Shown here: positions 63,112-64,000 of the stretch, piece after piece
Layout of the letters: each line of letters begins with the position of its first letter
How positions within the stretch are numbered: the stretch's first letter is position 1
Assembly: GCF_000389965.1 (NCBI RefSeq)
Contig: NC_021191.1
Coordinates: forward strand, 2,047,501 to 2,111,500
Origin: Actinoplanes sp. N902-109
Lineage (GTDB): Bacteria; Actinomycetota; Actinomycetes; Mycobacteriales; Micromonosporaceae
Reading direction: 5' to 3'
Length of the DNA: 64,000 bases
Notes under the pieces: model-generated
The model's input: only the letters and a program-made list of their open reading frames with translations
Database searches by the model: none
Told to the model about the DNA's origin: nothing
Position numbers and translations under genes: made by a program

Positions 63112-64000
63112 ATGCTGGATTTCCGGGCCTACGCCGATGCGAATGCCGTGCCGCTCGACGACCCGGACGCCCTGGCCGGTCTTTTCGAGAATGCGCAGAT
63201 CGTGGCTGTCGGCGAGAGCGCACATCGGATTCCCGCGTACTACGAGCTGCGCCGGCGGGTCACCGCGTTCCTGGCCGGGCGGCACGGGTTCACCGTCTTC
63301 GGGATGGAGTCCGGGTTCAGCGAGGGCCTTGCCCTGGACGCCTGGTTGCGCGGTGGCCCCGGTGCTGTCGACGAGCGGCACTTCACGTACCGGATGGGCG
63401 ACGTGCCGGCGATGCGGGAACAGTTGCGCTGGATGCGCGACACAGGGATGCGCTATCTAGGGCTGGACGTGCCCGGTTCGGCGGCCGATCCACGACCGGC
63501 GCTGGAAAGCGTGCGCCGGCTGCTCGGCGAGGAACCCGGGGTGACGGAGCTGCTGGCACTCGTGGACCGGTGGGCGTCGGAGCATCAATTGCCGGCCCAG
63601 GCCGCGTACCGGGAATTGGAGCGCGGTGACCGCGACCGGATCACAGCCCTGCTCGCCGATCTGCTCACCCGCCTGGAGATCGCCGATGCGCCTGCTCCGG
63701 TACGGCACGAGCTGCGCCTCGCCGTGCTGCTGGACCAGTTGGTCCGGGGCAATTACGCGGCGCGCGACCTGGGCATGGCGGAAACCGCGCTGACGCAGGC
63801 GCACGGCAAACTCGTCATCGGGGCGGCGAACAGCCACATCCAGCGCATCGCGATGCCGATTCCCGGATTCACCGTGCCGACTCTGGGGACTCACGTGGCG
63901 AACGCCCGCGGCGACGGATACGTGTCGGTGGCGGTGACGGCGGCAACGGGCACGACATTCACCCGGCGCCCGGATCCGACGGCACCGGGCGGGGTCGCCG
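63112..64000 (+). CDS. Erythromycin esterase-like protein (partial, runs off the window)
   Basis: Open from ATG 63112 to the window end (296 codons). Family blocks are IVAVGESAHRIPAYYELRRR (Glu35, His38), FTVFGMESGFSEGLALDAWL (Glu66), a middle helical part, and AHGKLVIGAANSHIQRIAMP near residue 235-250. The erythromycin esterase superfamily includes EreA/EreB macrolide esterases and succinoglycan-related proteins, so macrolide hydrolysis is possible but not shown. Probably leaderless (TAGGGT 6 nt upstream). The remaining C-terminus lies outside the window. Confidence 0.85.
   Translation, partial: MLDFRAYADANAVPLDDPDALAGLFENAQIVAVGESAHRIPAYYELRRRVTAFLAGRHGFTVFGMESGFSEGLALDAWLRGGPGAVDERHFTYRMGDVPAMREQLRWMRDTGMRYLGLDVPGSAADPRPALESVRRLLGEEPGVTELLALVDRWASEHQLPAQAAYRELERGDRDRITALLADLLTRLEIADAPAPVRHELRLAVLLDQLVRGNYAARDLGMAETALTQAHGKLVIGAANSHIQRIAMPIPGFTVPTLGTHVANARGDGYVSVAVTAATGTTFTRRPDPTAPGGVA

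Noticed and set aside
63112..64000. Calling the erythromycin-esterase-like gene together with the MFS/GNAT/VOC genes an antibiotic-resistance island.
   Set aside because: Each family has many non-resistance members, the genes are on both strands with separate promoters, and there are no integrase or IS remnants.

Overview
The window looks like chromosomal core sequence from a high-GC actinomycete, most likely Micromonosporaceae (Actinoplanes or a close relative). The evidence is the very high G+C, the frequent GTG and TTG starts, many leaderless starts, and a gene order matching the cytochrome bcc-aa3 neighbourhood shared by Streptomyces and Mycobacterium: glycerate kinase, HesB/ErpA, adenosine kinase, ctaC-ctaF, trpD, ctaE-qcrC-qcrA-qcrB, DEDDh/GIY-YIG nuclease, pimB, SRPBCC protein, plsC, exoribonuclease, aroG. 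Species assignment is inference; there is no rRNA or other marker here.

Layout. 0-3.1 kb: end of an ABC-2 exporter (permease tail plus ATPase), then a cupin-XRE regulator divergent from azlCD. 3.5-7.2 kb, minus strand: a DUF3043 membrane protein, murA, nadA and a 52-residue basic protein. 7.2-12 kb: glycerate kinase, ErpA, adenosine kinase and a small P-loop kinase, facing a TusA/cysteine-desulfurase pair. 11.9-22.4 kb: respiratory genes (ctaC, ctaF, ctaG, ctaE, qcrCAB) with trpD and a CheY-like protein between them. Oxidase subunit I (ctaD) is absent, as is usual for this locus. A gene-free, repeat-rich stretch of about 1.75 kb (13.25-15.0 kb) sits between ctaF and a small Cys-rich protein.

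22.4-31.8 kb: a secreted four-Cys protein, an uncharacterised protein, an Lrp-type ligand domain, sugar-nucleotide transferase plus Nudix, an RSH alarmone enzyme without its C-terminal ACT region, the DEDDh/GIY-YIG nuclease, a NYN RNase, and a 23-bp minisatellite. 32-36.9 kb: M48 protease, pimB, ABC exporter and thioredoxin. 36.9-42.8 kb: one dense minus-strand run (SRPBCC, Cys-rich protein, ROK glucokinase, EEP phosphatase, FAD monooxygenase, two alpha/beta hydrolases) with repeated 4-bp overlaps. 42.8-51 kb: a NarL-type two-component pair, FMN reductase, otsA, membrane protein, plsC, a DUF2087 regulator overlapping plsC antisense, an exoribonuclease and an APH-like protein. 51-59.5 kb: Crp, PPOX protein, a phosphofructokinase with a PPi-type active site, proC, DUF429, a secreted chitinase, aroG and threonine aldolase. 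59.5-64 kb looks like an accessory patch: a truncated TetR remnant, a TetR/MFS/GNAT cassette with twin operators, a VOC protein, an unknown protein and an erythromycin-esterase-like gene cut by the window end.

I found no phage, IS element, CRISPR array, tRNA or rRNA, and no clear new multi-gene system. The most interesting signals are small: a duplicated gene junction forming a 20-codon coupled micro-ORF before pimB, a 39-codon SD-led ORF touching crp, tandem-repeat islands, the degraded TetR with its breakpoint, and about 18 starts that look leaderless (TANNNT box 5-8 nt before the start codon, no Shine-Dalgarno).
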